A stretch of 64,000 nt of DNA from Acidobacteriota bacterium (lineage in GTDB: Bacteria; Acidobacteriota; Holophagae; Acanthopleuribacterales; Acanthopleuribacteraceae), in the NCBI GenBank assembly GCA_030066195.1, contig JASJCB010000039.1, positions 20,375-84,374 of the forward strand, given 5' to 3'. The stretch's first letter is position 1, and every line of letters begins with the position of its first letter. Both the position numbers and the translations under genes were made by a program. Below the pieces are notes generated by a model. That model did no database searches, was not told where the DNA came from, and worked only from the letters and a program-made list of their open reading frames with translations. This document shows positions 1 to 9,524 of the stretch, in pieces.

Positions 1-270
1 CTCGATGTTCTGCAACATGCCTTTGAACTTATCATGCTCGCCGACATAGAGCTCCGACGGCCAACGTTTCATGCGGCCGTTGCGTTGAAAGACCGGCATC
101 AACAGGTCGTCTTCGTGATGAATATGCAGCAGTAAAAGATCGCGATAATCGCGAAAAAGACTCAGTGCGCCGGCCGCGTCTCCGGTGACAAGAGTCTCCT
201 GATGGATCAGAAAACACGCTTCCAGGGTTTCGTGTACGGCTGCAAGTTCCGTAAAGCTGCGCTCGGTCAT
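1..270 (-). CDS. hemerythrin-like (HHE) domain protein, 3' end outside window
   Basis: The reverse strand reads from ATG at 270 through the window edge without a stop, giving 90 residues of an all-helical protein. His residues are spaced as in HHE cation-binding proteins: H14 in AVHETLE, H23 near LIHQE, then the hallmark HIHHEDDLLMP at about 56-66. HHE proteins hold a di-iron centre and bind O2 or NO or sense iron and redox state; that role is inferred here. A GGAGGG/GAGG ribosome site precedes the ATG. A terminator lies between this gene and the universal stress gene upstream on the same strand, so it is probably transcribed separately. The longer overlapping frame at 32-364 has no recognisable protein features and was discarded. 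Confidence 0.7.
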   Translation of the reverse strand, partial: MTERSFTELAAVHETLEACFLIHQETLVTGDAAGALSLFRDYRDLLLLHIHHEDDLLMPVFQRNGRMKRWPSELYVGEHDKFKGMLQNIE

Positions 271-380
271 CCTCAACTCCCTCCGGCCTCGTCGCGCTTA
301 CCCTATCATGACATGGAATGATCCTCCATAAAAACGCCTTGAGATCAATGAACGATACAAACACCTCGATAAGCGCAAAT

Positions 381-413
381 AGAGAAAAAGGACACGGTTC
401 TCACCGTGTCCTT
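381..413 (-). terminator. rho-independent terminator of the universal stress gene
   Basis: A perfect 11-bp stem (388-398 with 403-413) closes a GAGA tetraloop when read on the minus strand and is followed by a run of five T. It lies about 30 bp beyond the stop of the universal stress protein gene. Confidence 0.85.
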
Positions 414-445
414 CGCGTTTCATGGCTCGATTGTCAAAGGGTCAT

Positions 446-1351
446 CTAATCCTTGAACTTTTCGGTGTATACCGGGCAGGACGCCATGCGCAGAACGCGT
501 TCGGCCGTGCTGCCCATGATCAGGCGATCGAAGCCCGTATGCCCGTGTGTGGGCATTACGATCAAATCGGCGCGCTGGATCTTTGCGGCGTGTACGATGT
601 CGCGCGCCGGGTTGCCCACGTCGATCATGCCCTTACAGGGAACGTCCGGGCCCTTGGTTTCCTTCAAAATGGTTTCCAGGCGTCCCATCTGCTCGTCTTT
701 GACCTTCGGCAACCATTCATTGATGAAGGTGAAGCCCGCATCCAAACCGCCGACGGGGAAGTCCAACTTGCGCAGGACGTGAAGGGCAAGCAGTTCCGCG
801 CCGTGCAGCGAGGCCATATACTTGGCCCGAACCAGCGCGCGTCGTGAGGCATCGGAAAAATCGACCGGCACCAGGATTTTGCGGATCATGTGCAGGCTCG
901 CATATTCGCCGTGCTCGCGAACGGTGAGTACCGGACAGGGTGCAAGCCGCACTACTTCCTCGGCCGTGCTGCCCATCAAGAAATAGTACAGGCCCTGACG
1001 TCCGTGTGTGCCCATCACTACCATATCGATCTCTTCGTGCTTGACATAATCCAGAATGGTTTCGGCCGGGCGCGGACCGGTCAACAGCTTTTCCTTGATC
1101 TTGAAGGGCTTTTCCTGATGCGGATCCAGGGTCTCTTCCATCTGGACTCGCGCCACCTTCTGCATATGCAGCATGATGGTATCCGCGTCAGGCATATGGG
1201 CCGGTGATTGGTTTTCCCGATCGTTCCAGGTGATGCAGTGGGCGATGTGCAATTCCGCGTCGTTAATTTCTGCATGAAACAGGGCATGGTCCAAGGCAAT
1301 CTCGGAACAAGGGGAAAAATCGGTGGGGAATAAGATACGTTGAACGTTCAT
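446..1351 (-). CDS. tandem-domain universal stress protein (UspA family)
   Basis: The 301-residue cytosolic protein has two UspA folds in tandem, residues 1-150 and about 155-301. Each keeps the nucleotide-binding signature G-x2-G-x9-G-S: GTHGRQG then MGSTAEE near residue 125, and THGHTG then MGSTAER near residue 280. Both halves are therefore predicted to bind ATP. Such proteins are induced by starvation, redox or energy stress and act as chaperone-like or signalling factors; no specific partner is visible. The ATG at 1351 is fixed by AAAGGAGG eight bases upstream. Transcription ends at the hairpin at 388-413. The neighbouring hemerythrin-like gene is a plausible redox-stress companion, but that link is inference. 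Confidence 0.92.
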   Translation of the reverse strand: MNVQRILFPTDFSPCSEIALDHALFHAEINDAELHIAHCITWNDRENQSPAHMPDADTIMLHMQKVARVQMEETLDPHQEKPFKIKEKLLTGPRPAETILDYVKHEEIDMVVMGTHGRQGLYYFLMGSTAEEVVRLAPCPVLTVREHGEYASLHMIRKILVPVDFSDASRRALVRAKYMASLHGAELLALHVLRKLDFPVGGLDAGFTFINEWLPKVKDEQMGRLETILKETKGPDVPCKGMIDVGNPARDIVHAAKIQRADLIVMPTHGHTGFDRLIMGSTAERVLRMASCPVYTEKFKD

Positions 1352-1872
1352 AACCGGCCTCCTTTACAGATTTGCGGTTGGTCCGCTAACTTATTGAGGG
1401 CAAATACCGTGCCGGAAGCCCGATCGAACAAAGCTAACAAACCCGAAACAAGCGCTGCCGGCCGGTTTCAGCCCGCGCCGCGGCGACCTTCCGAAACAGC
1501 CGCCGAGAAGCTGAATCCTCCGAAATGACCGTGAATGATGAGTTTTTTCCCCCTGGCCGTGGAAAATCCCCCATGGAAGTCGGCTCCTCGGTCGGTCTGC
1601 CGAATAACAAATGTGGTTGCAATCAACCCATGCGGCTACGGCCCGGAAAAATTTGACCGTCAATGATCCGGACCGGCATGACTCTGGTCGGGCCGCCCAA
1701 CCCCCCACAAGACAACGTTCAAATTTCTTCGACTTTGACGCCCTCTTGGATACCCCTGGATTAGTTCCCTCATTGCTTCATCGAAACCCCCCTCATCGGT
1801 GTTATACTGTGGTGACAAGATCGTTTTGGGTTGAACCGTTTCCGTTCAGATGAGCGTGGCGTGGGGGAGTAT
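1352..1872. other. intergenic region between divergent universal stress and cyclase genes
   Basis: About 520 bp separate two divergent genes. Several open frames cross it, but none has a ribosome site or recognisable composition. It must hold the promoters of both genes. The only element I can name is an extended -10 box at 1800-1808. Confidence 0.5.
1800..1808 (+). promoter_or_regulatory. possible extended -10 promoter of the diguanylate cyclase gene
   Basis: TG-N-TATACT matches an extended -10 element at 1800-1808. No good -35 hexamer sits 17 bp upstream. It would give a leader of roughly 55-60 bases before the TTG start at 1873. Confidence 0.35.
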
Positions 1873-3126
1873 TTGGAAGAGAAGATTCTTGTTGTCGATG
1901 ATAGCAAAGCGATTCGAACCCTGGTGAAACGCAAGTTGGAAGATGAATTGCCCATGATCGTCGAGACCGCGGAAGACTTGCGGTCAACTCAAGAGCTGTT
2001 GGAAGGACATAATCGCGATTACCTGATGGCCGTGGCCGATCTCAACCTGCCTGACGCGCCCAACGGCGAAGTGGTGGATTACATCTCTTCCAAAGGTGTG
2101 CCTTCTGTTGTGTTGACCGGTAATTTCGACGAGAAAGTCCGTAAGAAGCTCTACTCCAAGAACATCATCGACTATCTGGTCAAAGAAGGCCACCGCGACC
2201 TGGACCTGATCGTACAAACGGTGAAGCGTCTGCGCTCCAACCAGGACTACAAGATTCTGGTGGTGGATGATTCCCGTTTTTCACGTCGTTACGTCACCAA
2301 GTTACTGCTGCGCCAACACTACCGCGTTGTGGAAGCCGAGAACGGGCAGGATGCCTGCGAGGTCATCGACAGGGAGGGCGATATCAACCTGGTGATCACC
2401 GACTTCGACATGCCCGAGATGGACGGTTTCGAACTGATCGGTCGGTTGCGTCGGAAGTACGGCAAGGATTCCATTGCAATCATCGGTCTGAGCGCTCGCG
2501 AGGACGATTACCTGACCGCCAAGTTCATCAAACTGGGCGCCAACGATTTTCTGAACAAACCCTTCGGTATCGAAGAATTCTATTGCCGCGTCTCGCAAAA
2601 CCTGGAACTGGTGGAACTGATCCAAAAAATCAAGGACGCATCCAACACGGATTACCTGACCAAACTGTTCAACCGTCGCTACTTCTTCGATTCGGGCAGC
2701 CGCAACTTCAATCGGGCCGTTAAAGAAGGCAAAAGCATTGCTCTGGCCATGTTCGATATCGATCATTTTAAAAACATCAATGATACCTACGGTCACGACG
2801 GCGGTGACCTGGCCCTGGTGGAAGTGGCCTCTTTGCTGAAGCGAAGCTTTCGGCCCGGTGATGTGGTGGCCCGTTTCGGCGGCGAGGAATTCTGTGTCCT
2901 GATGCTGGATGTTACTGCCTTGGACGCGCACCGTAAGTTGGAACAAATCCGCAAAGACATCAGCAACATGACCCTGCACATCGACGGCCGCGATTTTGCA
3001 TTGACTACTTCGGTCGGCCTGGCCACCGAGGCTGACGAGACCCTGGCCCAATTAATCAAAACGGCGGACGAACGCCTCTACACGGCCAAGCAAACCGGCC
3101 GCAATCGTGTAGTTGCCACGGGTTGA
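1873..3126 (+). CDS. response regulator with two REC domains and a GGDEF diguanylate cyclase
   Basis: From the TTG at 1873 the protein has 417 residues: REC1 (about 1-120), REC2 (about 125-245) and GGDEF (about 255-415). REC1 shows the acidic pair in VVDDSK, a phosphorylatable Asp in VADLNLP, Thr in VLTG and Lys in YLVKEG. REC2 shows VVDDSR, TDFDMPEMDG, GLSA and NKPFG. Both receivers look functional. The cyclase has GGEEF at about 336-340 and an RxxD product-inhibition site (RPGD, about 327-330) exactly five residues before it, so active, feedback-inhibited cyclic di-GMP synthesis is expected. No cognate histidine kinase is adjacent. I chose TTG 1873 because GGGGGAG lies five bases upstream; an in-frame TTG at 1831 has no ribosome site. 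Confidence 0.9.
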   Translation: MEEKILVVDDSKAIRTLVKRKLEDELPMIVETAEDLRSTQELLEGHNRDYLMAVADLNLPDAPNGEVVDYISSKGVPSVVLTGNFDEKVRKKLYSKNIIDYLVKEGHRDLDLIVQTVKRLRSNQDYKILVVDDSRFSRRYVTKLLLRQHYRVVEAENGQDACEVIDREGDINLVITDFDMPEMDGFELIGRLRRKYGKDSIAIIGLSAREDDYLTAKFIKLGANDFLNKPFGIEEFYCRVSQNLELVELIQKIKDASNTDYLTKLFNRRYFFDSGSRNFNRAVKEGKSIALAMFDIDHFKNINDTYGHDGGDLALVEVASLLKRSFRPGDVVARFGGEEFCVLMLDVTALDAHRKLEQIRKDISNMTLHIDGRDFALTTSVGLATEADETLAQLIKTADERLYTAKQTGRNRVVATG

Positions 3127-3257
3127 TCGCCCGTCGCTGTCGCATTTTCAGGAGACAATCCCTCGCTCGATATTGGTATGGGAATTGCTCACTTTGGCTT
3201 TAGCGACGGTTTGACCGGCCCTCGGTCGGATATCGGTGGCAAGGGTGGGTACCAAAG

Positions 3258-3303
3258 AAAAAACGGGTTGGGCCAGCGGAAAAACGCTGACATGCCCAAC
3301 CCG
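3258..3303 (-). terminator. strong rho-independent terminator, minus strand
   Basis: On the minus strand a 10-bp stem (3264-3273 with 3294-3303) is stacked on a 5-bp stem (3274-3278 with 3285-3289) with one 4-base bulge. It is followed by six T. On the plus strand no T run follows, so it does not serve the cyclase gene. Confidence 0.75.
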
Positions 3304-3306
3304 GTT

Positions 3307-3326
3307 GGAACGCCCGTAGGCGTTCC
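3307..3326 (-). other. UNCG-type tetraloop hairpin next to the terminator
   Basis: A perfect 8-bp stem (3307-3314 with 3319-3326) encloses UACG on the minus strand, with a C-G closing pair. That is the very stable C(UNCG)G loop class, which is typical of structured RNA. It lies immediately 5' of the terminator hairpin on that strand. Confidence 0.5.
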
Positions 3327-3816
3327 GGCGCCCCCTTTGCTAAGCTTGTAATCTTTCTGAGGGGAAAAAAACGCCGTGTGTTAATTGTTTCAGAGCCGTC
3401 TCTCTGCGGCCTACACAAATTGCATCGGCCCGGCTCTTCTAGATCTTAACCGTTTTTTATACTAAAACACAAATTAAAAAATCGTTGTAAACTAATCGAG
3501 GATTGAGGCCGGCACTTACTTGAGCTGACTAAACCCTTTTCTTGGTGATATTAAGGCGAAGCTAAGCAACTTTTGGAGGCGTGCAATTTTTTTTCAACTT
3601 TTGGCTGACACGACTTCCAAATCGAGCAGTTTTTCTCACTACAGATTTTTGGGGGCATAAATTCGGATGTCCCAAGTCCTCTTTCTTGGAACTAAATGTC
3701 AATCTTACAATCCCCGATTTGAAGGAGACCGGCTCCCGATATTCTTCAGATGCACAATCTGTCTTTGCCCGGCGCCCTGGATACGGAAACAGGTTCTTCT
3801 GAGAGACAGTTTATGA

Positions 3817-4938
3817 TTACCGATAAACCCGGCCCAGAATGTCGACCGCTTGCGCCACTTCTTCCGGAGTATTCAGATGGGAAAAGGAGATTCGCAGGGT
3901 TGCCCTTGCCGCCTCCTCGCTGAGACCCGCGGCCATCAACACAGCGCTGGGTTTGAGGGAGCCGGAACTGCAAGCCGCCCCGGTGGAAACGCATAGGCCC
4001 TTACGGTCCAGCTTGATCAACAGCAGATTGCCGTCCTCGCTACCGAAGCGGACCGAGCTACAACCGGGACTGCGCGGCAGGTTCCTGAAGTTGATGGAGA
4101 TACGGTCGCCGAACCGATCCAGGATGCGGGCCTCAAAATCATCGCGCAGGGTTCGGATATCCGCCGGGTCGTGAGCGGCGGCTATCTCGGCGGCCACGCC
4201 CATGCCCACGATATTGGCCACATTTTCGGTGCCCGCTCGACGCGCGTTTTCTTGGGAGCCGCCATGTAGGAGAGGCTCGATCTTAACACCCCGGCGAATG
4301 TAGAGAATGCCCACTCCCTTCGGACCGTGGAACTTGTGTGCGGTCAGACTTAAGAGATCCACGCCCAGTTTCTTGGGGCTGAGCGGGATCTTACCGAAGG
4401 CTTGGACAGCATCCGTGTGGGTCAGGGCGCCCACGGCACGAGCCTTGGCAAAGATCTCGGCCAGGGGCATGATGACGCCCGTTTCATTGCTGACGGCCAT
4501 GACGGAGACCAGAACCGTGTTGTTGTCGATGAGGTCCAGAAACGGAGTGGGATCGACGGCGTCGCCGGTAGTTTTGAAGGGCGCCGTGCGTAATTCAAAA
4601 CCGAATTGTTTCGCGGCCCAGGCGGCGGTGGCGCCCACGGCCGGGTGCTCAACGGCGCTGACTACCAGGTTTTTGCCCTCACCGCGCCTCGCCAGCAACC
4701 CACCGATCACGGCCTGATTGTCGGCTTCCGATCCACACCCGGTGAACACGATTTCGGAGGAGGTTACCCCCAGGGCTCGCGCCAGTTGACCCCGTGCGCG
4801 CTCGACGGCCACGCGTGTCCGGTTCCCGGCCTGGTGCACCGAGTTAGGGTTACCGTAGGCGTCGTCCAGATAGGGCATCATGGCCTCGCGGACCGGCGGT
4901 AGTACCTGGGTGGTGGCATTGTTGTCGAAGTAAATCAT
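3817..4938 (-). CDS. nifS: NifS/IscS-type cysteine desulfurase next to the NAD operon
   Basis: The 373-residue PLP enzyme takes sulfur from L-cysteine as a persulfide for Fe-S cluster assembly. The fold-type I family start YFDNNATT is at residue 3. The PLP-binding Lys is K202 in TAHKFHGPKG, and the active-site Cys is C323 in STGAACSSG. The short SSG loop resembles the NifS/NadA-linked subgroup. It is divergent from nadC-nadA-nadB; the same arrangement in Bacillus pairs NifS with the Fe-S enzyme NadA, so assembling the NadA cluster is the likely job here. ATG 4938 is fixed by GAGGAG five bases upstream. The open frame runs on to 5235, but that extension crosses the divergent control region and has no homology signal. 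Confidence 0.9.
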   Translation of the reverse strand: MIYFDNNATTQVLPPVREAMMPYLDDAYGNPNSVHQAGNRTRVAVERARGQLARALGVTSSEIVFTGCGSEADNQAVIGGLLARRGEGKNLVVSAVEHPAVGATAAWAAKQFGFELRTAPFKTTGDAVDPTPFLDLIDNNTVLVSVMAVSNETGVIMPLAEIFAKARAVGALTHTDAVQAFGKIPLSPKKLGVDLLSLTAHKFHGPKGVGILYIRRGVKIEPLLHGGSQENARRAGTENVANIVGMGVAAEIAAAHDPADIRTLRDDFEARILDRFGDRISINFRNLPRSPGCSSVRFGSEDGNLLLIKLDRKGLCVSTGAACSSGSLKPSAVLMAAGLSEEAARATLRISFSHLNTPEEVAQAVDILGRVYR

Positions 4939-5098
4939 GGCGCTCCTCTCACCTATCGGGCACCAGATTGTACCATCGCGAAGCGGCCGCCGCCATCCCC
5001 GTGTGATACGCGAGAAATGTAGGTAAGCGCACGATTTAGAAGGGCGATTCCGATTAGTTGTAACAATTACACTCTGACCCTCGTTAAAAGTTTCGGAA

Positions 5099-5154
5099 GC
5101 CGACAGATCACCTGTCGCCGACCCGGGGTCGTCAAATGTCGCCGACTCGCCGAC
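5099..5154. promoter_or_regulatory. candidate operator repeats in the nifS/nadC divergent region
   Basis: Four GCCGAC hexamers lie at 5099, 5117, 5141 and 5149. A 10-base direct repeat TGTCGCCGAC occurs at 5113 and 5137, 24 bp apart. A 6-bp dyad CGACAG-N5-CTGTCG spans 5101-5117. This is operator-like and sits between the desulfurase and nadC. I cannot assign it to a known NAD regulator (NrtR, NiaR, NadR, NadQ). Confidence 0.45.
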
Positions 5155-5258
5155 TCTAATAACCTTCACCGGAGCACCAACCTGTGCTATGGTTACCGGT
5201 TGGGTCCGCTCAACATTTCGAGGGCCCCAAATCATACGGATCGAAGACAGAGGGAGTG

Positions 5259-6152
5259 GTGTCCGAAGTCTGTAACTATCTACCGCGCGTTCGCGAATCG
5301 GTCAAGGCCCTGGCCGGTCCGGCTTTCGAAGAGGACATGCCCGACGGCGACATTACTGCCGCGGCCATGCAGCTTCGGGGCAGGAACGGCCGTGCACACT
5401 TGATAACCAGGGAGCCTGTACCCATGTGCGGCGCGGCTTGGTTCGATCCGGTCATCGATGCCTATCGCGCTCATGAGCCGCAAGCCCGACTGGAAGTCTA
5501 CAGTCCGATAGAGGACGGTCAACGGGTCGAGGCCGGAACCACCCTCTTCGAGTTGGACGGCGATGTAGCCGACATTGTCGCGGTGGAACGCACCCTGCTC
5601 AATTTCCTGGGGCGCGGCATCGGTATTGCCAGACAAACTGCGGCCTTTGTAGACCGCATTCGGGCAACCGGTAACCAACGAACCCAGATTCTGGATACCC
5701 GCAAAACACTCCCCGGCTTTCGTTACTTCGACAAATACGCGGTATTGTGCGGCGGCGGACAAAATCATCGTCTCAACCTGAGCGATCAGGTGTTGATCAA
5801 GGAAAATCACCTGGCCCGTTTCGGCGGCGTGGCCCGGGCGGTGGCTCATGTGCGCGCCAACCTGCCGCGCCCGGTTGAGATTCAAATCGAAGTTTGTAAT
5901 ATGGATCAACTGAAAGAGGCCGTCGATGCCGAATGTCCCATCATCATGCTGGATAATTTCGAACCGGAAATGGTTCGACGGGCATGCGACATGCCTCGAG
6001 GTGCCTGCCTCCTTGAAGTAAGCGGCGGTATTACGTTGGACAATATCGACCGTTTCCTGCAACCCAACCTGGACCGAATTTCCGTCGGTTCACTCACCCA
6101 TTCCGTCATTGCACCGGATCTCAGCTTGCTGATTACCGAGGAGGACTCATGA
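5259..6152 (+). CDS. nadC: nicotinate-nucleotide diphosphorylase (carboxylating), quinolinate phosphoribosyltransferase
   Basis: NadC converts quinolinate and PRPP to nicotinate mononucleotide, CO2 and PPi. The 297-residue length matches the family. Signatures in order are [10 protein letters not shown] near the N-terminus, the substrate-binding run [12 protein letters not shown], the [20 protein letters not shown] segment, and the C-terminal barrel motifs MLDNFEP and EVSGGI. The start is uncertain: GTG 5259 or GTG 5256, preceded at short spacing by AGAGGGAG, or GTG 5184 with a GGAG site but a non-homologous extension. The 3' end overlaps nadA by four bases (ATGA), so the two are translationally coupled. 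Confidence 0.93.
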   Translation: MSEVCNYLPRVRESVKALAGPAFEEDMPDGDITAAAMQLRGRNGRAHLITREPVPMCGAAWFDPVIDAYRAHEPQARLEVYSPIEDGQRVEAGTTLFELDGDVADIVAVERTLLNFLGRGIGIARQTAAFVDRIRATGNQRTQILDTRKTLPGFRYFDKYAVLCGGGQNHRLNLSDQVLIKENHLARFGGVARAVAHVRANLPRPVEIQIEVCNMDQLKEAVDAECPIIMLDNFEPEMVRRACDMPRGACLLEVSGGITLDNIDRFLQPNLDRISVGSLTHSVIAPDLSLLITEEDS

Positions 6153-7126
6153 CGCTTGCTCCCCCGACCATGGAGCCCATGACCAGGCTCGATATCGACC
6201 CCACACTCGACCTCTTTGAGGAAATCGAGCGTCTCAAGGAAGAAACCAATACCATCCTGTTGGCCCACTACTACCAGGAAAACGACGTGCAGGATGTCGC
6301 CGACTTCATCGGTGATTCCTTGGACCTGGCTCGACGGGCACAAAGCGTCACGCATAGTCGGATCCTGTTTGCCGGGGTTCATTTCATGGCGGAAACCGCC
6401 AAGATTCTCAACCCCTCCAAAACCGTTTTGATCCCCGACATGGCTGCCGGCTGCTCCCTGGCCGATTCCTGTCCGCCGGACGAGTTTGCCCGCTTCAAGA
6501 CCGCTCATCCCGATCACATTGTGGTGACCTACATCAACTGCACCGCCGAAACCAAAGCGCTCAGCGACATCATCGTCACCAGCACCAACGCGGTCGATAT
6601 CGTCAAGTCCATTCCGAGGGATCAGCCCATTATCTTTGCGCCCGACCGCTATCTGGGCGCCTGGGTCAGCAAGCAGGCCGGCCGCGACATGGTCATGTGG
6701 GACGGTTCCTGTATCGTCCACGAAACCTTCAGCCACAAGGAACTGGTTCGCCTCAAGGTAGAACACCCCCACGCCGGCGTGGTCGCCCATCCCGAATGCC
6801 CTGAGGCCATTCTGGGCGAGGCCGATTTCGTGGGCTCCACCCGCAAGCTGTTGAACTTCGTCAGCGACGATCCCCGCGATACCTTTATCGTGGTCACCGA
6901 ACCCGGCATCATCTATCAGATGCAAAAGAACGAACCGGGCAAAACCTTCATTCCGGCCCTTTCCGAGGACGAAAGTTGCAACTGCAATAACTGCCCCTTC
7001 ATGAAACTGAATACCCTTGAAAAGGTCTATCTCACCCTGAAGACCGGCGGGCCCGAGATCGTCATGGACGAGCGCCTGCGCAGGCGTGCCGAGCGTCCCC
7101 TGTTGGCCATGCTGGAGCGATCTTGA
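6149..7126 (+). CDS. nadA: quinolinate synthase
   Basis: NadA condenses iminoaspartate from NadB with dihydroxyacetone phosphate to make quinolinate, using an oxygen-sensitive [4Fe-4S] cluster. The protein has 325 residues with three NadA repeats. HYYQ near residue 40 and HPECPEA are family landmarks. Candidate cluster ligands are C102 (GCSLADSC), C217 (HPECPE) and one of the clustered C277, C279 and C282 (NCPFM); by family alignment C282 is most likely. The ATG overlaps the nadC stop. A second in-frame Met at residue 11 is possible. The cysteine desulfurase across the divergent promoter is its likely cluster supplier. Confidence 0.95.
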   Translation: MTLAPPTMEPMTRLDIDPTLDLFEEIERLKEETNTILLAHYYQENDVQDVADFIGDSLDLARRAQSVTHSRILFAGVHFMAETAKILNPSKTVLIPDMAAGCSLADSCPPDEFARFKTAHPDHIVVTYINCTAETKALSDIIVTSTNAVDIVKSIPRDQPIIFAPDRYLGAWVSKQAGRDMVMWDGSCIVHETFSHKELVRLKVEHPHAGVVAHPECPEAILGEADFVGSTRKLLNFVSDDPRDTFIVVTEPGIIYQMQKNEPGKTFIPALSEDESCNCNNCPFMKLNTLEKVYLTLKTGGPEIVMDERLRRRAERPLLAMLERS

Positions 7127-8745
7127 ACATGGACGTCGTTGAATCCGATTTTCTTGTCATCGGCGGCGGCATTGCTGGTCTCAGCTTTGCCCTCAAGGCT
7201 GCCGAACTGGGTACCGTGAACCTGATCTTGAAGGACGAGTTCAGGCACAGTTCAACCCAATGGGCTCAAGGCGGCATCAACGCCGTCTTGGGCCGTGACG
7301 ATTCGTTCTCCTCGCATATCGAAGACACCCTGAAATGCGGCTACGGCCTCTGTGAAGAGCCGGTGGTGCGCGAGGTGGTGGAACGCGGTCCCGAGATCAT
7401 CGACGAATTGATCGGCTACGGCGTCGATTTCACCAGGACCGAGAGCGGACTGAGCCTGCATCGCGAGGGCGGACACCAACACAATCGCGTGGTCCACGCC
7501 AAGGATGCGACCGGTGCGGCCATCATGGCGGCCCTGGTGACGCGCGCGAAAGATGAGCCGCGCATTACCATCCACCCCAATCACATGGCCGTGGACCTGA
7601 TCATGGATCACCAGACCGGCGGTAAGTCCATCAACGAGAACACCCGTTGCGTGGGCGCCTATGTGTTGCGAACCGATACCCGTCGCGTCTGTGCCTTTGT
7701 CTCCGGCATCACCTACCTGGCTACCGGCGGTATCGGCAAGGTCTATCCCTATACCTCCAACCCGCGCACGGCGACCGGCGACGGCATCGCTATGGCCTAT
7801 CGAGCCGGGATCGAGGTGGTCAATATGGAGTTCATCCAGTTTCACCCCACCTTGCTCTACAACTACGAGGTAACCACCTTTCTCATCAGCGAGGCTGTGC
7901 GCGGCGAGGGCGGTATTTTACGCGATCTCGAGGGCCGCGCCTTCATGCAGGAATACAGCGACCAAAAAGATCTGGCCCCGCGTGACGTGGTGGCTCGCGC
8001 CATCGATTCCGAGATCAAAAAATGCGGCGGCAACCACGTCTGGCTGGACGTAACCCACTTGGGCCGCGATCACATCATCAACCATTTCCCCAACATCTAC
8101 AACAAGCTGATGAGCGTGGGCGTGGATATTTCGGAGAGTTACATCCCCGTGGTGCCCGCGGCGCACTACCTGTGCGGCGGCCTGCGGGTGGACGCTCACG
8201 GGCGCACGGCTTGTCGCGGCCTGTTCGCCGGCGGCGAGTGCTCTTATACCGGCCTGCACGGCGCCAATCGCCTCGCCTCCAATTCCCTTTTGGAGGCGGC
8301 GGTTTATGCCCGTGCCTCCTTCGAATACCTGGCGGCCAACCTGGATCGGGAAGCGGGGAAACCGCCGACCGATATCGCACCCTGGGTATACCACGATTAC
8401 TCCGACGCCTACGAGGAGTCCCTGGTCAGTCCCCTATGGCGCGAGGTGCGGCAGTTCATGTGGAATTACGTGGGGATTGTACGTACCGACAAGCGCCTGG
8501 CTAGAGCCATGCGCCGCATCCAATTCCTGCGGGAGGAAATCGAGAGTTCCTACTGGAATTTCCACATCAGCCAGGACCTGGTGGAACTGCGCAATATTTC
8601 GATTATGGCGGAACTGATCATACGCTCGGCATCCATGCGTAAAGAGTCCCGCGGCCTTCATCATAATGTAGATCACCCCGAGACCGACCCGGCCCTGGCT
8701 CAGGAGACCTCCATCAGCCTGTTGAAACACGGATTGTTTCGGTAG
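7123..8745 (+). CDS. nadB: L-aspartate oxidase
   Basis: NadB is a FAD enzyme that oxidises L-aspartate to iminoaspartate, the first step of NAD synthesis, handing the product to NadA. The 540-residue protein has the dinucleotide fold [10 protein letters not shown] at 11-20, the flavin-contact run [13 protein letters not shown], the succinate-dehydrogenase-like LHREGGH active-site loop and the late [15 protein letters not shown] motif; the C-terminal helical domain follows. The TTG at 7123 overlaps the nadA stop and has GGAG five bases upstream; ATG 7129 is an equally compatible protein start but is 11 bases from that site. It is the third gene of the nadCAB operon. Confidence 0.95.
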   Translation: MNMDVVESDFLVIGGGIAGLSFALKAAELGTVNLILKDEFRHSSTQWAQGGINAVLGRDDSFSSHIEDTLKCGYGLCEEPVVREVVERGPEIIDELIGYGVDFTRTESGLSLHREGGHQHNRVVHAKDATGAAIMAALVTRAKDEPRITIHPNHMAVDLIMDHQTGGKSINENTRCVGAYVLRTDTRRVCAFVSGITYLATGGIGKVYPYTSNPRTATGDGIAMAYRAGIEVVNMEFIQFHPTLLYNYEVTTFLISEAVRGEGGILRDLEGRAFMQEYSDQKDLAPRDVVARAIDSEIKKCGGNHVWLDVTHLGRDHIINHFPNIYNKLMSVGVDISESYIPVVPAAHYLCGGLRVDAHGRTACRGLFAGGECSYTGLHGANRLASNSLLEAAVYARASFEYLAANLDREAGKPPTDIAPWVYHDYSDAYEESLVSPLWREVRQFMWNYVGIVRTDKRLARAMRRIQFLREEIESSYWNFHISQDLVELRNISIMAELIIRSASMRKESRGLHHNVDHPETDPALAQETSISLLKHGLFR

Positions 8746-8751
8746 GAACGC

Positions 8752-9189
8752 ATGGGCAAACTCGCGGCCTTTCGGCGATTGAGTACTGCCGACCGTTTTC
8801 TCTATTTCGAGGCGGTCGGCTGGCTGGCGTTTGCCGCAACCGCAAAAGGCCTGTTGTCCTATAAGCAGGTAAAACGATTGCTTAAAGCCAGAGGAGAGGA
8901 CCCCGGTCCCGAGGGTGCCGCTAAGGAAGAAAAAGCACGGAGAATCGGCCGCTCCGTAACCGTAATGTCAAAATACGTCCCCTGGCCAAGCCTATGTCTT
9001 GTCCAGGCCATAGCCGCCAGAATCATGCTCCGCTTGCGAGGTATTCCCAGCACGGTATACGTGGGCATAGCGCGTGGTGAAGAAAACGGCGACCTGTTAT
9101 CCCACGCCTGGCTATGCAGCGGTGATATGTTCATCACAGGTGAAGAAGGCCGGGAAAGATTCAAGGAAATCACCAGCTTCCGCGAATAA
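8752..9189 (+). CDS. lasso-peptide B2-like (transglutaminase-like core) protein
   Basis: The 145-residue protein has a helical N-terminus, a charged linker and, from about residue 75, a cysteine-protease core: WPSLCLVQA with C82 as nucleophile, then GIPSTVYVGI, then SHAWL with H118. This pattern matches the McjB C-terminal/B2 family (Transglut_core3), which removes leader peptides in lasso-peptide biosynthesis. No B1 recognition protein, asparagine-synthetase-like cyclase or precursor is visible near it. It begins six bases after nadB with AGGA upstream, so it appears to belong to the nad operon. A protease of some other small peptide, or an orphan, are both possible. Confidence 0.7.
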   Translation: MGKLAAFRRLSTADRFLYFEAVGWLAFAATAKGLLSYKQVKRLLKARGEDPGPEGAAKEEKARRIGRSVTVMSKYVPWPSLCLVQAIAARIMLRLRGIPSTVYVGIARGEENGDLLSHAWLCSGDMFITGEEGRERFKEITSFRE

Positions 9190-9524
9190 GTCCTGGGACG
9201 CGTGCCCCGCCTCAAAAAGAAGGTTGGAAATCCACTCGTAACACATTGAACATCCGTAGGAATCGAGCAGCCATGTTTTCGAGAGACGTGCGCTGGGAAC
9301 GATCTGTTAACGCACAGATCGCTGAAAACGGTTGCCGGGTCTGCTGTCTTATTTGTATTGAGAATGCATGGACCGGGTTTTGGCATTGGTGAAATCGGAG
9401 AATCAGGGGTGATTTAACCCCTCTCGACTTGCCGAATAGACATCCAAAGCAGGCATCGGCGCTTGGATGAAACGCAACCCTGATGTCCGTCAAGCTGTAT
9501 AATGAAGGCAAGCAAGGAGGTTTC
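9190..9524. other. intergenic region before the M50 protease gene
   Basis: About 335 bp with no credible gene. A 7-bp stem GATCTGT/ACAGATC (9301-9307 with 9314-9320) is present without a T run. It should contain the terminator of the nad operon and the promoter of the protease gene, but I cannot point to either. Confidence 0.3.

Larger units (their letters stand above)
3127..3816. other. 690-bp gene-free region with a minus-strand terminator and RNA-like hairpins
   Basis: No frame here has a ribosome site or protein-like composition. The right half is AT-rich (3430-3720). The left half contains two consecutive strong hairpins at 3264-3303 and 3307-3326, best read on the minus strand. A minus-strand transcript therefore ends here. 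It is either the long 3' tail of the cysteine desulfurase message or a separate small RNA. Confidence 0.45.

Noticed and set aside
3200..3418. 72-residue minus-strand gene
   Set aside because: The frame runs straight through the UNCG hairpin and the terminator stem, has no ribosome site and no homology signal.
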